A stretch of 64,000 nt of DNA from Psychromonas sp030397575 (GTDB lineage Bacteria; Pseudomonadota; Gammaproteobacteria; Enterobacterales; Psychromonadaceae), in NCBI RefSeq assembly GCF_046250175.1, contig NZ_CP176468.1, one strand, 5' to 3'. The translations under genes and the position numbers were made by a program. Positions 1 to 8,750 of this stretch are shown here, piece after piece. The first letter of the stretch is position 1. The number at the start of each line of letters is the position of its first letter. Below the pieces are notes generated by a model. It had not been told where the DNA came from, made no database searches, and saw only the letters and a program-made list of their open reading frames with translations.

Positions 1-2
1 AT

Positions 3-173
3 AAAAAGCCAAAACGTCCTCGTTTAACCGTAAGCTTAAGCGCCGATGATTATGTACAGTTGGGCTTACGTTATAATATCCCTGCTGAAAACCAGTTAGA
101 TATCAAAAAGTGTGTCGTTGAAGAGTTAACACAATTTGCCTCTGGTAGTGAATATTTTGAGCAAGCAGAATAA
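3..173 (+). CDS. 3' end of an unrecognised gene (partial)
   Basis: An open frame enters from the left edge and ends at a TAA at 171-173, leaving 56 residues. The visible part is basic at its start (KKPKRPRLTVSLSADDY) and acidic at its end (SEYFEQAE). The stretch RLTVSLSADDYVQL loosely resembles the beta-strand and first helix of ribbon-helix-helix DNA-binding proteins, but this is only an impression. I do not recognise the family. A terminator-like hairpin follows at 237-257, consistent with a real gene end. The start lies outside the window. Confidence 0.55.
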   Translation, partial: KKPKRPRLTVSLSADDYVQLGLRYNIPAENQLDIKKCVVEELTQFASGSEYFEQAE

Positions 174-236
174 ATAGGTAAGCAATATCAGAATAGATAT
201 TGAAATCAACCAATGCATTACAATAAACTTGAAAAC

Positions 237-257
237 AAGCACAGTTAAATTGTGCTT
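237..257. terminator. Hairpin between convergent genes
   Basis: AAGCACA and TGTGCTT form a 7-bp stem around a 7-nt loop. ATTTTC follows on the plus strand and TTGTTTTC on the minus strand, so it may end both the leftmost partial gene and the chemoreceptor gene converging on it. Confidence 0.5.
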
Positions 258-274
258 ATTTTCACACCTAATCG

Positions 275-1420
275 CTATTTTTTCACTAATAACACCGTGT
301 AACCTAAAATTTCATCAGTCATTTCAGTCACTTCTTGCAGCACCACTACAGAACCTTCGACTATCTCTTTCACCTGAACGAGATTGGTATTAATGTCATC
401 GGCAACAGTAGCTTGCTCTTTAGCCGCTGATGCGATTTGGTAGTTTAAGTCTGAGATGTGGCTTACTTTACCTACAATATTCGATAACTTAATGCCAGCT
501 TTCGTTACTTCAGTTACTCCAACTTCCGCTTCTTTCACACTACTGTCCATTAATCCTACTGCCTGCTGTGCACTTTGCTGTAATAGTTCAATCATCGCTT
601 GAATCTCAACAGTTGCATCTTGAGTACGTTTCGCTAGATTACGCACCTCATCGGCAACAACCGCAAAGCCTCGGCCTGCTTCACCAGCACGAGCCGCTTC
701 AATTGCAGCATTTAAAGCCAGTAAGTTAGTTTGGTCTGAAATGCTACGAATAGTATCAACAACACTACCGATACTTTCTACTTTTGATTCAACATTATTC
801 ACTGCCGTTGCTGAATCATCGATATTACGAGAAAGAGAATTAATCGAGGCAATGGTTGCATCAACTGCTTGACGCCCTTCCTCTGCAACCATTGAGGCTT
901 CTAATGTAGAAGCAGAAGCACTTTCAGCATTATCTTCAACTTCACGTACCGCAGCTGTCATCTGATTCATCGCAGTTGCTAATGACTCTATTTGATCAAA
1001 CTCTTCGGCAATAGAATCGTTGATCATTTCCATGCATGAGCCAAATTGCTCAGTGACTTCATGCAATTTTCCTAGGGTATTTTTATCTGCTTCACTTTGT
1101 TGGTTAGCGCCAGCAGCTTGGTTACTGGCAAAAAAATACAATTGTGAAAAAACGCCTTTTAATTGTTCTGGTTGAGATAAGTCCGGATCTTGAAGATAGC
1201 TCTGTAATACCGATAACTGCTTTTGATTGCAGTAGTCCTGCCAAACAACAAAAAGACTTAATAAAAATAACAGAATAAAAACAGGGATCAGGCTAAACGA
1301 AAAAAATTGACTAAGTATCAGCGCAACGACTGCACCCAATACAAATAAAAGAATACCTTTACTTAATGCAGAAGTATTAACGAGTTGTTTTTCTAAACCG
1401 TTTAATTGTATTTTTTCCAT
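275..1420 (-). CDS. Methyl-accepting chemotaxis protein without a periplasmic domain
   Basis: This is a chemoreceptor signalling to CheA/CheW. The ATG at 1420 is preferred (381 aa) to one 36 nt upstream, because the protein then begins MEKIQLNGLEKQ, directly before the membrane anchor, with a GAG ribosome-site core just upstream. Residues about 22-58 form a hydrophobic hairpin of two membrane segments with almost nothing between them, so there is no periplasmic ligand domain and no clear HAMP domain. The C-terminal two thirds is the coiled-coil MCP signalling domain, with the highly conserved tip (NLLALNAAIEAARAGEAGRG followed by FAVVADEVRNLAKRT). Such receptors usually sense cytoplasmic or membrane signals. 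No chemotaxis genes are adjacent, and the ligand cannot be told. Confidence 0.9.
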   Translation of the reverse strand: MEKIQLNGLEKQLVNTSALSKGILLFVLGAVVALILSQFFSFSLIPVFILLFLLSLFVVWQDYCNQKQLSVLQSYLQDPDLSQPEQLKGVFSQLYFFASNQAAGANQQSEADKNTLGKLHEVTEQFGSCMEMINDSIAEEFDQIESLATAMNQMTAAVREVEDNAESASASTLEASMVAEEGRQAVDATIASINSLSRNIDDSATAVNNVESKVESIGSVVDTIRSISDQTNLLALNAAIEAARAGEAGRGFAVVADEVRNLAKRTQDATVEIQAMIELLQQSAQQAVGLMDSSVKEAEVGVTEVTKAGIKLSNIVGKVSHISDLNYQIASAAKEQATVADDINTNLVQVKEIVEGSVVVLQEVTEMTDEILGYTVLLVKK

Positions 1421-1633
1421 AAAATCGCTCAAATGTAAGTAAATAATGGCAATCATATTAAGTTAATCTGATTGCCATAAAGTAAAGGAAGATAACCATG
1501 AATAGGTTATCGGCCTTTAGATTCAAAACATTAGCTTAATCTACCGAAAAAATTATCCAATTAGGAGTAAATATAAAGGGATTGTGATCCACTCACTATT
1601 ATAAGGCTCACTTCTCCCTGTTACGGAGAAAAT

Positions 1634-3145
1634 TTAGTGCTCAGACTCTAACCAGTACATTTCATTCGCAACCGCATATTGTTTAGATTGCTCGATGGCA
1701 CTTAACAATGAATACTGTTTACGTTTCACCCACTTTAAGTATTCATTTCTAATTTCATTATCTTCCTCTTCGAGCGCCTGTTCATAGATAGCGTCTAACA
1801 TTGAAAGCTCCTGCATTCCTTGGTAAATATCTAACCATGGATAGCAATACTCAACACTACGCTGTGCATCAAATAGATTACCAAAACTAAACCCAGTCAT
1901 TAAGTTCGTCGCTAATAACCCTTGATGCTGTAATAGGTTTTCAATCGTTAATATTGGCTCTGCAGATAATTCAGCTTTTAATTTAGACCACCCCTCGGTT
2001 AATACTTTATCTGAGAAAGATAATAGGGAGTCTGAGTTTTGCTCTTTCTGAGCCGTCTTTTCTAGTTTAATTAACCACTCAGTTAACCCTAATACAAAAT
2101 GGCAATAGCGCGAACTATGCAACATGTTGAAGATATCTTCTTCACTCGGTAAAGCTTGCTCTGCTAAACGTAGATTCTTTTGAAGTTGCTTTAGTTTCGG
2201 TAACTTACGAATGTAATAGGCTTTATTTTCTAATAGCTTTTGAAATACCAAGCGCTCATCCACCCATGAGAAGCTTCTTGCTAACCATTGTAAGTCCTCT
2301 ACCCAGCTATAACCTTTAAAGGAAGTACCAGCATCATGGAACAAGTGAATATTTTGATGCAAAAACATAATACTTTTTTGTAATTCAACCAACGCATTAA
2401 AGTCTCCGCCTTCAAGATAGCAATTTTCATGGTATTGAAGGTGTTTTAGGCCATGTTGAAAATTCACAGACAAGGCTTCTTTTAAATCCATTTCCGGCTG
2501 TAAATCAGAAAAGTCGATAGGCTTGACAGCAAAACTCGCACCTTCATTCAACATATAGCCACGTTGCGCTTTACTCACATTACCTAAACGAACTTGTGGC
2601 AATGAGGCAATATCTTTGCCTAATACAAATAATTGCGCTTCATCACCTTTCACTAACTCCAGCTCAATTTCACAAATATCAGCTTCTTCTTGCGTCGCTG
2701 TTATTTTACCGCAGTCATAAGCGACTTCGATCAAAGTGCCATCAGCCATCTCTAATAACCAATGTAAACGTCTAAAATCAGTACTAAACAAGGGTGATAG
2801 TTGAGTTTGTAACTGTTCAATATCACAACCTTCAGGCCAAATTTTCTTATTAAATAGCGCTAATTGTGGCTCTAAACCGTCTATCGCTTCATTATATTCA
2901 GGTCGTTGATGCAAACCACCAATAACACGACCTGATGTTTTAATGGTTTGTGTGCACTGACCATCAATACGCCTAACTCGCAAGCCCATGTCCATTGATC
3001 TTAACGCACGTGTAGGTGTTTCAAAATAAACGTTGTATAACATTTGATTTTTATGGGAAATTACCGTGTATTGGCTGATTTTATGCAATAATTCATCGGC
3101 AAAGTGTGCATTGAAAAAAAACTTAATTTCTATTTCTGTTTCCAT
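1634..3145 (-). CDS. ygiF: CYTH-CHAD inorganic triphosphatase (YgiF-like)
   Basis: This gene encodes a probable inorganic triphosphatase of the YgiF type. The chosen ATG at 3145 gives 503 aa and places the CYTH signature at the very N-terminus (METEIEIKFFF, containing the ExExK metal/triphosphate motif); the in-frame ATG 42 nt upstream would add an unlikely leader. Residues about 1-200 are the CYTH domain, with further acidic motifs (EIELELVKGDE) and RVRRIDG. The rest is a helical, His- and Lys-rich CHAD domain (residues about 215-500), thought to bind polyphosphate-like polyanions. Known E. coli YgiF has the same architecture. It stands divergently from the phosphate-uptake genes downstream, a plausible phosphate-metabolism grouping, though this is inference. 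Confidence 0.88.
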   Translation of the reverse strand: METEIEIKFFFNAHFADELLHKISQYTVISHKNQMLYNVYFETPTRALRSMDMGLRVRRIDGQCTQTIKTSGRVIGGLHQRPEYNEAIDGLEPQLALFNKKIWPEGCDIEQLQTQLSPLFSTDFRRLHWLLEMADGTLIEVAYDCGKITATQEEADICEIELELVKGDEAQLFVLGKDIASLPQVRLGNVSKAQRGYMLNEGASFAVKPIDFSDLQPEMDLKEALSVNFQHGLKHLQYHENCYLEGGDFNALVELQKSIMFLHQNIHLFHDAGTSFKGYSWVEDLQWLARSFSWVDERLVFQKLLENKAYYIRKLPKLKQLQKNLRLAEQALPSEEDIFNMLHSSRYCHFVLGLTEWLIKLEKTAQKEQNSDSLLSFSDKVLTEGWSKLKAELSAEPILTIENLLQHQGLLATNLMTGFSFGNLFDAQRSVEYCYPWLDIYQGMQELSMLDAIYEQALEEEDNEIRNEYLKWVKRKQYSLLSAIEQSKQYAVANEMYWLESEH

Positions 3146-3322
3146 AATGTTTACCGAAATTACCCTTATTTTGGTGGTTTGGATCATTTTAAATCGTAAA
3201 TTTTACTGAATAATACTAAATTGATGTTCTATTGTGTGCAAAAGAAAGTTAACATGCGCCGCTTAATAGAAGTCAATAGAACTAGAAAGTGGCAATAATG
3301 CCATAAAACTCGAAGGTGAATC

Positions 3323-4003
3323 ATGCCAGTTAATTCGATATTTGGAGTATTTGCAAAATCTCCAATTAAACCAATCCAATTACACATGGACAAAGTCGCA
3401 GTATGTAGCGAATTATTGTTGCCATTCTTTGAAGCAAGCTCAAACAATGATTGGGTAAAAGCGGAACAAGTACGTCAACAAATATCTCAGTTTGAACAAG
3501 ACGCCGATGAGCTTAAGCGTGAATTACGTTTAACGCTACCTAAAGGTCTGTTCATGCCGATTGACCGAGCTGATTTAATTGAGCTAGTTAATCGCCAAGA
3601 TAAAATTGCTAATACCGCAAAAGATATCGCAGGACGCGTATACGGACGCCAACTACAAATACCAAGTGAAATCTTTGTTGATTTCATGGCGTATATACAA
3701 CGTAGTTTGGATGCGATCCAACAAGCAAAAAATGCGATTAATGAATTAGATGAACTACTTGAAACCGGCTTTAAAGGTCGTGAAGTGGACATCGTTACTA
3801 AGATGATTGAAGTACTTGAAACGATTGAAGATGATACAGACTCATTACAAATCAAACTTCGCCGCAATTTGTTAGCCATTGAAGATAACTACAAACCAGT
3901 AGATGTAATGTTTTTGTATAAAATTTTAGAGTGGGTAGGCAGTCTAGCTGACCATTCTGAACTGATCGGCACTCAACTAGAGCTGATCCTAGTAAGATCG
4001 TAG
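3323..4003 (+). CDS. PhoU-like TIGR00153/DUF47 family protein
   Basis: This 226-aa helical protein belongs to the DUF47 (TIGR00153) family, distantly related to PhoU. Members are nearly always encoded beside a Pit phosphate permease and are thought to modulate it. Visible family features are the N-terminal SPIKPIQLHMDKV segment, alternating acidic/basic helices, and the C-terminal YKILEWVGSLADHSE. An AAGGTGA ribosome site precedes the ATG. It lies 16 nt upstream of the permease gene, so the two are very likely cotranscribed. No Pho box was recognised upstream. Confidence 0.88.
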   Translation: MPVNSIFGVFAKSPIKPIQLHMDKVAVCSELLLPFFEASSNNDWVKAEQVRQQISQFEQDADELKRELRLTLPKGLFMPIDRADLIELVNRQDKIANTAKDIAGRVYGRQLQIPSEIFVDFMAYIQRSLDAIQQAKNAINELDELLETGFKGREVDIVTKMIEVLETIEDDTDSLQIKLRRNLLAIEDNYKPVDVMFLYKILEWVGSLADHSELIGTQLELILVRS

Positions 4004-4019
4004 CGTTAAGGACTAAATC

Positions 4020-5285
4020 ATGGATATTTTAAACACATACGGCAGTATGCTAATTTTGCTTGCCGGTACAGTCGGCTTTTTGATGGCTTGGGGTATTGGT
4101 GCAAATGACGTGGCAAATGCTATGGGCACCTCTGTAGGATCAAAAGCATTAACCATTAAACAAGCGATTATCATCGCGATGATCTTTGAGTTTTCTGGTG
4201 CTTATTTAGCAGGTGGAGAAGTAACATCAACAATACGTAAGGGTATTATTGATGCAGCTTACTTTATCGATCAACCTGAATTACTCGTTTATGGTATGAC
4301 AGCAGCATTATTAGCAGCAGGTTTATGGCTAATTATCGCATCTTTCTACGGTTGGCCTGTCTCAACGACTCACTCGATCGTTGGTGCGATTGTTGGCTTT
4401 TCAGCAGTGGGTGTTGGCGTAGATAGTGTTACTTGGAGTAAAGTTGTTGGGATCGTGGGTAGCTGGATTATCACCCCTCTTATCTCGGGTATTATTGCCT
4501 ACTTGATATTTATGAGCTCTCAAAAGCTAATATTTAATACCAAAGACCCGATAACCAATGCTAAACGTTACGTACCTTTGTATATGTTTTTAGCTGGTTT
4601 TGTATTGTCACTAGTGACAATTACGAAAGGTCTTAAACATATCGGCTTACACTTCACAACATTTGAAGCTGTTATCTTAGCAATAGCAATTGGTGTGATC
4701 GTAGCCATTATCGGTAAAGTATTTATTAACCGAGTTAAAATAGACCCTAAAGCTGATAAAGAGATGCATTTTGCTAACGTAGAAAAAATCTTTGCTATCT
4801 TGATGATAGTAACAGCTTGTGCGATGGCCTTTGCACACGGTTCGAATGATGTAGCAAATGCAATTGGTCCATTAGCTGCAGTAGTTAATATCGTTGAACA
4901 TGATGGTGAAATTACAGCTAAAGCACAACTTGCTTGGTGGATCTTACCGCTAGGTGGTCTAGGTATCGTATTAGGTCTTGCTATATTCGGTAAGCGCGTA
5001 ATGGCGACTATTGGTAATGGCATTACTCATTTAACACCAAGCCGTGGTTTTGCCGCTGAATTAGCAGCAGCTTCAACCGTTGTTATCGCATCAGGCACTG
5101 GTTTACCTATTTCTACAACACAAACATTAGTAGGTGCGGTATTAGGTGTAGGTATGGCTCGTGGTATTGCGGCATTAAATTTAGGTGTAGTACGTAACAT
5201 AGTTATCTCTTGGGTGGTAACACTACCTATTGGGGCTGGATTATCTATCTTGTTCTTCTACCTATTAAAAAGTATTTTTTCTTAG
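4020..5285 (+). CDS. pit: PiT family inorganic phosphate transporter
   Basis: This 421-aa inner-membrane protein is a low-affinity phosphate:cation symporter of the PiT family. Both copies of the diagnostic repeat are visible: GANDVANAMGTSVGS near residue 28 and GSNDVANAIGPLAA near residue 275. The inverted halves of the transporter each contribute several membrane segments, and the GWPVSTTHSIVGAIVG and GLPISTTQTLVGAVLG motifs are also duplicated. It is shorter than E. coli PitA (about 499 aa), lacking much of the central cytoplasmic loop, as is common in marine homologues. It follows the PhoU-like gene by 16 nt and ends at a strong terminator. The substrate could also be metal-phosphate or sulfate, but phosphate is most likely. 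Confidence 0.93.
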   Translation: MDILNTYGSMLILLAGTVGFLMAWGIGANDVANAMGTSVGSKALTIKQAIIIAMIFEFSGAYLAGGEVTSTIRKGIIDAAYFIDQPELLVYGMTAALLAAGLWLIIASFYGWPVSTTHSIVGAIVGFSAVGVGVDSVTWSKVVGIVGSWIITPLISGIIAYLIFMSSQKLIFNTKDPITNAKRYVPLYMFLAGFVLSLVTITKGLKHIGLHFTTFEAVILAIAIGVIVAIIGKVFINRVKIDPKADKEMHFANVEKIFAILMIVTACAMAFAHGSNDVANAIGPLAAVVNIVEHDGEITAKAQLAWWILPLGGLGIVLGLAIFGKRVMATIGNGITHLTPSRGFAAELAAASTVVIASGTGLPISTTQTLVGAVLGVGMARGIAALNLGVVRNIVISWVVTLPIGAGLSILFFYLLKSIFS

Positions 5286-5304
5286 TAATTAATACTTCTA
5301 AACG

Positions 5305-5330
5305 AAAAAGAGAGCTTAGGCTCTCTTTTT
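5305..5330 (+). terminator. Rho-independent terminator after pit
   Basis: AAAAAGAGAGC and GCTCTCTTTTT form a perfect 11-bp stem with a TTAG loop, ending in a T-run, 20 nt after the pit stop codon. Confidence 0.88.
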
Positions 5331-5394
5331 GCTTTTACTGAGCGGCAATTGCTTTTAGAATGATTGCTCAATTTATTTGTTAAGGGTTTTTCTT

Positions 5395-5997
5395 TTGAAA
5401 TTAATCAAATTATTTTTGCTGTGTTTACTCTTCCCGATCAGCAGCTTTGCGGCAACACAATACGTAAGTGACGAACTTTCTATCTACATGCACTCTGGTC
5501 CAAGTTTACAATATCGTATTATTGGTACGATTGAAGTAGGTACTGCGGTAGATACATTACAGTATAACGAAAAGACTAAATTCTCACAGGTAAGAACCTC
5601 TACAGGTCGTGTTGGTTGGGTAAAAGCATCAGAAATTCAAACTCAACAGCCAGCAAAATCATTACTACCTGCACTACAAAAGAAATATCAAGAGAGCCAG
5701 GATAAGCTCAATACGATTAATAGTGAAAATGAAGCGGCTAATGCAGAACAAACGCAAGCAATCATCGATAAAGATAGCTTAATTGCGCAATTAGACAGTG
5801 AGAAAAGAGCACTTCGTGACACCATTGCTGATTTAAAAGAGCGTAATATGGAGTTAGATTTACTACAAGACACAAAAGATGAGCGCGTTAAAATGGAATG
5901 GTTGATGTACGGAGGAAGTGTTTTATTCTTTGGTATGTTAGTTGGTTTGATTATCCCATTTTTACCACGTCGTAAGAAACGTACGGATAACTGGTAA
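5395..5997 (+). CDS. ygiM: TIGR04211 family SH3 domain protein (YgiM-like)
   Basis: This is a membrane-anchored periplasmic protein with a bacterial SH3 domain, like E. coli YgiM (HtrG); its function is not established. A TTG start at 5395 is chosen because AAGGG (5382-5386) sits 8 nt upstream and the product then starts with a signal sequence (MKLIKLFLLCLLFPISSFAA). The alternative TTG at 5377 has no ribosome site. Residues about 25-85 are the SH3 domain (YVSDELSIYMHSGPS, GRVGWVKASEIQ). Residues about 95-165 are a coiled coil. A C-terminal membrane helix (WLMYGGSVLFFGMLVGLIIP) and a basic tail (RRKKRTDNW) follow. In E. coli ygiM sits next to cca; here gspBA separates them. Confidence 0.85.
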   Translation: MKLIKLFLLCLLFPISSFAATQYVSDELSIYMHSGPSLQYRIIGTIEVGTAVDTLQYNEKTKFSQVRTSTGRVGWVKASEIQTQQPAKSLLPALQKKYQESQDKLNTINSENEAANAEQTQAIIDKDSLIAQLDSEKRALRDTIADLKERNMELDLLQDTKDERVKMEWLMYGGSVLFFGMLVGLIIPFLPRRKKRTDNW

Positions 5998-6012
5998 AAA
6001 ACTTTTATCCCT

Positions 6013-6044
6013 AATAAGAAACGCACTTCGGTGCGTTTCTTATT
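6013..6044. terminator. Bidirectional terminator between ygiM and gspB
   Basis: AATAAGAAACGCAC and GTGCGTTTCTTATT form a perfect 14-bp stem with a TTCG tetraloop between two convergent genes. Its AT-rich flanks can serve both strands. Confidence 0.85.
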
Positions 6045-6084
6045 GCTTAAACACCATCCAATAACCCTGAAATTAATGTCGCTA

Positions 6085-6906
6085 TTAACCTTTCCAATCC
6101 TGTAAAGACTCAATAGTGAAGCTTTGCCCACCTAAACGGAAAACGCTCTGTTGGGGCAGTATATCCACCAGCTCAATATCCCCCACAAAATCTCCTACTC
6201 GCATATCGACACCATTGATTCGGATCCAACGGTCTGCTTCATCACTAGAATACACGTGTGAATCATAACGCATGGTTGGGATTTGCTCCTGAAAACGAAT
6301 TGGCATTTCATGGATCTCCGATGCAACGACTTCTTCGGGTCCTTGTTCAATAACTTGATCTCTTAATACGCCATTTTTTTCTTCTTCAACAGCTAAAGCA
6401 AAGCGCTGTTTCAGTGAGTCAGGCACATTATCTAAATCAATATCCGATAAAACTGTTTGATCTTGTTGCCTTGCATTAATTGCATCTAACTTATCCTGTG
6501 CAGTGACCCCATCCTCATTGATTGGCTCAGGCAATGCAGGATCTTGTTCGATAGTCGTCACTGCTGCAGCTGTATCCCAAGAAGGTGCAGGAGCTTGCCT
6601 AATTGGCAAAGGGATTGTTTTAAACTGTACTTCACTGACTCGGCTCTCTGACTGCTCAAGAGGCCCTATATTTTTTGTTAAAACAACAGGCTCTGATGCT
6701 AATACTTCAGCGACAGGTGTCGCAGTTGGCTCCGAAGTTTGTGAGGCAGGGCGTAACAATAAAAAGATAACTACCCCTAATAATATAGCGATTAAAAGTA
6801 ATCCGGATACTACCATGACCTTCCAACCGTTATTGGCAATAGGTTCAACTGGTGATGTGACACCTTGCGCTTTACTCTTTTCTAATGCTTTTAAAATGGT
6901 CGACAT
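6085..6906 (-). CDS. gspB: General secretion pathway protein B (GspB/ExeB-like)
   Basis: This 273-aa inner-membrane protein is the GspB/ExeB partner of GspA, which helps insert the type II secretion secretin through the peptidoglycan. It starts MSTILKALEKSKAQ, the usual ExeB-type cytoplasmic N-terminus. One membrane helix follows at about residues 29-52, then a long Pro/Glu/Ala-rich linker. The GspB-specific C-terminal domain spans about residues 215-273 (RWIRINGVDMRVGDFVGDIE, SFTIESLQDWKG). The gene follows gspA with a 7-nt gap, so the two form one operon. No other type II secretion gene is in the window. Confidence 0.87.
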   Translation of the reverse strand: MSTILKALEKSKAQGVTSPVEPIANNGWKVMVVSGLLLIAILLGVVIFLLLRPASQTSEPTATPVAEVLASEPVVLTKNIGPLEQSESRVSEVQFKTIPLPIRQAPAPSWDTAAAVTTIEQDPALPEPINEDGVTAQDKLDAINARQQDQTVLSDIDLDNVPDSLKQRFALAVEEEKNGVLRDQVIEQGPEEVVASEIHEMPIRFQEQIPTMRYDSHVYSSDEADRWIRINGVDMRVGDFVGDIELVDILPQQSVFRLGGQSFTIESLQDWKG

Positions 6907-6913
6907 AATGCCT

Positions 6914-8566
6914 CTATAATAATGACGGAATTTTAGGGTCTAACTGCTGTGCGAGTAGCATTAATGTTTGTTGCCCAGCAATGCCATCTGCAACTAAACC
7001 ATTATCTTCCTGAAACTCAATAACTTGCTCTTTCAACTTCCAGTCAAAGCGATCTTTCTGTGTATCTGGCAAGCCATATAAACGATTAAGTTGCGCCGCA
7101 AGCCACATTACTCGACCACTTTTTTCACCAAATTTTAATGGCTTTGTTATATCAAATGGTGGTTGCCATAATAACGTTAATTCACCGCTCCAGTATTCAC
7201 TTAACCAATCACGATCTACCTTTATTTTTTGAGTACCAATTAATAACTCAAATTGATCTTCAAAACGATATAAAACGGCGTAGATAATATCTTCATCGGA
7301 AGCTAATTCAATCACAGCAGGATAGTTTAACGTGGTTAGCCTATCCAAAGAGGTATTGGTTGATAAACATAATAATGAAGCTCTACTCGCTTGCTCACAA
7401 TTAGCCCTACTCAACTCAACTTGATAACCCCACACCGCGTATAAAGTTTGCAATGCAGTTGCGAACTCACCTTTAGATAAATCCAGTGCAGGGTAATTAT
7501 CAAACCAAGATAAGTTATCCTGTATTGGTACTGGCGGCGCAGTTAATACTGGCGAATCAAACACCGCTTGTTCTTGCACTTGTTGTTCAACAGGAATGAC
7601 ACTTAAATGTAATTCACTTACTGTTTCAAAGGCTTGTTCAGGCTGCATTAAATGATGCCAAATTTTCGGAGCCTGATAAACGGTAATCCCAATAAGTGTC
7701 ACCAGAAATAACACTCGCCAGCCATATTTAAATAAATTTTTGGTACTGTCGGGCTCTAAGCTTAGGTCAATCTCTTTGACTGCTAAATCAACCATACTTG
7801 CTGTTACTTTTGGTGTGTTCTGACTAAACGCACAGAGTAAACTACGGTCGCATATAAGATTGATTAAACGAGGAATACCTCGGCTGTATTTAAAGATCCT
7901 CTTTAATAGCTTAGTCTCAAAAATAGGGTAGCTGGCACCTGCAACATTAAGGCGATGTTGAATGTAATACTCTGTTTCTTGTAGCGTCAATGGCAATAAG
8001 TGATAACGCGCGGTAATGCGCTGAGCAAGCTGACGTAATTGGTTTTCTTTTAGTTTTTGTTGTAGCTCTGTTTGGCCAATAAGAATCACCTGTAACGGTT
8101 TTTTATTATTTGATTCAATATTGGTTAACAAACGTAATTGTTCTAATACGGCAAAACTCAAATGCTGTGCTTCATCAATTAAAACAATTGCACTGCGCCC
8201 TTTTTCTAGGTTATGTAACATCCAACCACTGATTGCATCAAATAGGCTTTTTAAGCTCGCTCGTTGCTCATCATAGTCAATCTTAAACTGGTCGCAAATA
8301 GTTGCTAGAAGCTCTACTTCAGTTTGTGCAGGGTTCAGTACAAAAGCGATATCAGTTTGCTCTGACATATCCTGTAATAATGCACGGCAAACCGTGGTTT
8401 TGCCAGTTCCAACCTCACCTGTGAGTAAAACAAAACCACCGTTCCCCTGCAGGCCATACATTAAATGTGCTAATGCCTCTTTGTGTCGATCACTTAAAAA
8501 TAGAAAATCAGGATCGGGGGAAATGGAGAAGGGTTGCTCTTTCAAAGAAAAGAATTCTTGATACAT
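6914..8566 (-). CDS. gspA: General secretion pathway protein A (GspA/ExeA-like ATPase)
   Basis: This 550-aa AAA+ membrane ATPase works with GspB to open the cell wall for secretin assembly. The N-terminal ATPase begins MYQEFFSLKEQPFSISPDP, the conserved ExeA start. It has Walker A GEVGTGKTT (about residue 50), Walker B AIVLIDEAQHL (about 130) and a sensor-type RLINLICDRSL. A single membrane helix lies near residue 285 (YGWRVLFLVTLIGITVY). A periplasmic region follows, ending in a peptidoglycan-binding domain (QVIEFQEDNGLVADGIAGQQ, about residues 500-540). It is transcribed ahead of gspB. DamX in this window has a related ATPase domain but a different C-terminus. Confidence 0.93.
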   Translation of the reverse strand: MYQEFFSLKEQPFSISPDPDFLFLSDRHKEALAHLMYGLQGNGGFVLLTGEVGTGKTTVCRALLQDMSEQTDIAFVLNPAQTEVELLATICDQFKIDYDEQRASLKSLFDAISGWMLHNLEKGRSAIVLIDEAQHLSFAVLEQLRLLTNIESNNKKPLQVILIGQTELQQKLKENQLRQLAQRITARYHLLPLTLQETEYYIQHRLNVAGASYPIFETKLLKRIFKYSRGIPRLINLICDRSLLCAFSQNTPKVTASMVDLAVKEIDLSLEPDSTKNLFKYGWRVLFLVTLIGITVYQAPKIWHHLMQPEQAFETVSELHLSVIPVEQQVQEQAVFDSPVLTAPPVPIQDNLSWFDNYPALDLSKGEFATALQTLYAVWGYQVELSRANCEQASRASLLCLSTNTSLDRLTTLNYPAVIELASDEDIIYAVLYRFEDQFELLIGTQKIKVDRDWLSEYWSGELTLLWQPPFDITKPLKFGEKSGRVMWLAAQLNRLYGLPDTQKDRFDWKLKEQVIEFQEDNGLVADGIAGQQTLMLLAQQLDPKIPSLL

Positions 8567-8715
8567 TTTAAACCTTACGCTCGAGTGGATCCGTGTTCAT
8601 AAAAACCGAAATAAATAAGCTAATTATTACTATGTTAACACCATATTAAAACATATATCCGTGACAATCATTATTAATGGGACGCACAAGCTTCTGCATC
8701 TTTTAATAGTTTGGT

Positions 8716-8721
8716 TATAAT
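8716..8721 (+). promoter_or_regulatory. Candidate -10 element of the cca promoter
   Basis: A perfect TATAAT lies 30 nt before the cca ATG, in the intergenic region divergent from gspA. The possible -35 at 8693-8698 (TCTGCA, 17-nt spacer) is poor, so only the -10 is well supported. Confidence 0.35.
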
Positions 8722-8750
8722 AAGAGTATTGGTGATTAAGGGGATAGATA

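Noticed and set aside
1612..1630. TTCTCC/GGAGAA hairpin after the CYTH-CHAD gene
   Set aside because: 6-bp stem without a following T-run on the minus strand; not strong enough to call.
4568..5023. 151-residue open frame antisense to the phosphate transporter
   Set aside because: A product of the codon use of the real gene on the other strand; the sequence is low in complexity.
5688..6131. 147-residue open frame across ygiM, the terminator and the gspB end
   Set aside because: It runs through a strong bidirectional terminator and two conserved genes in the wrong frame.
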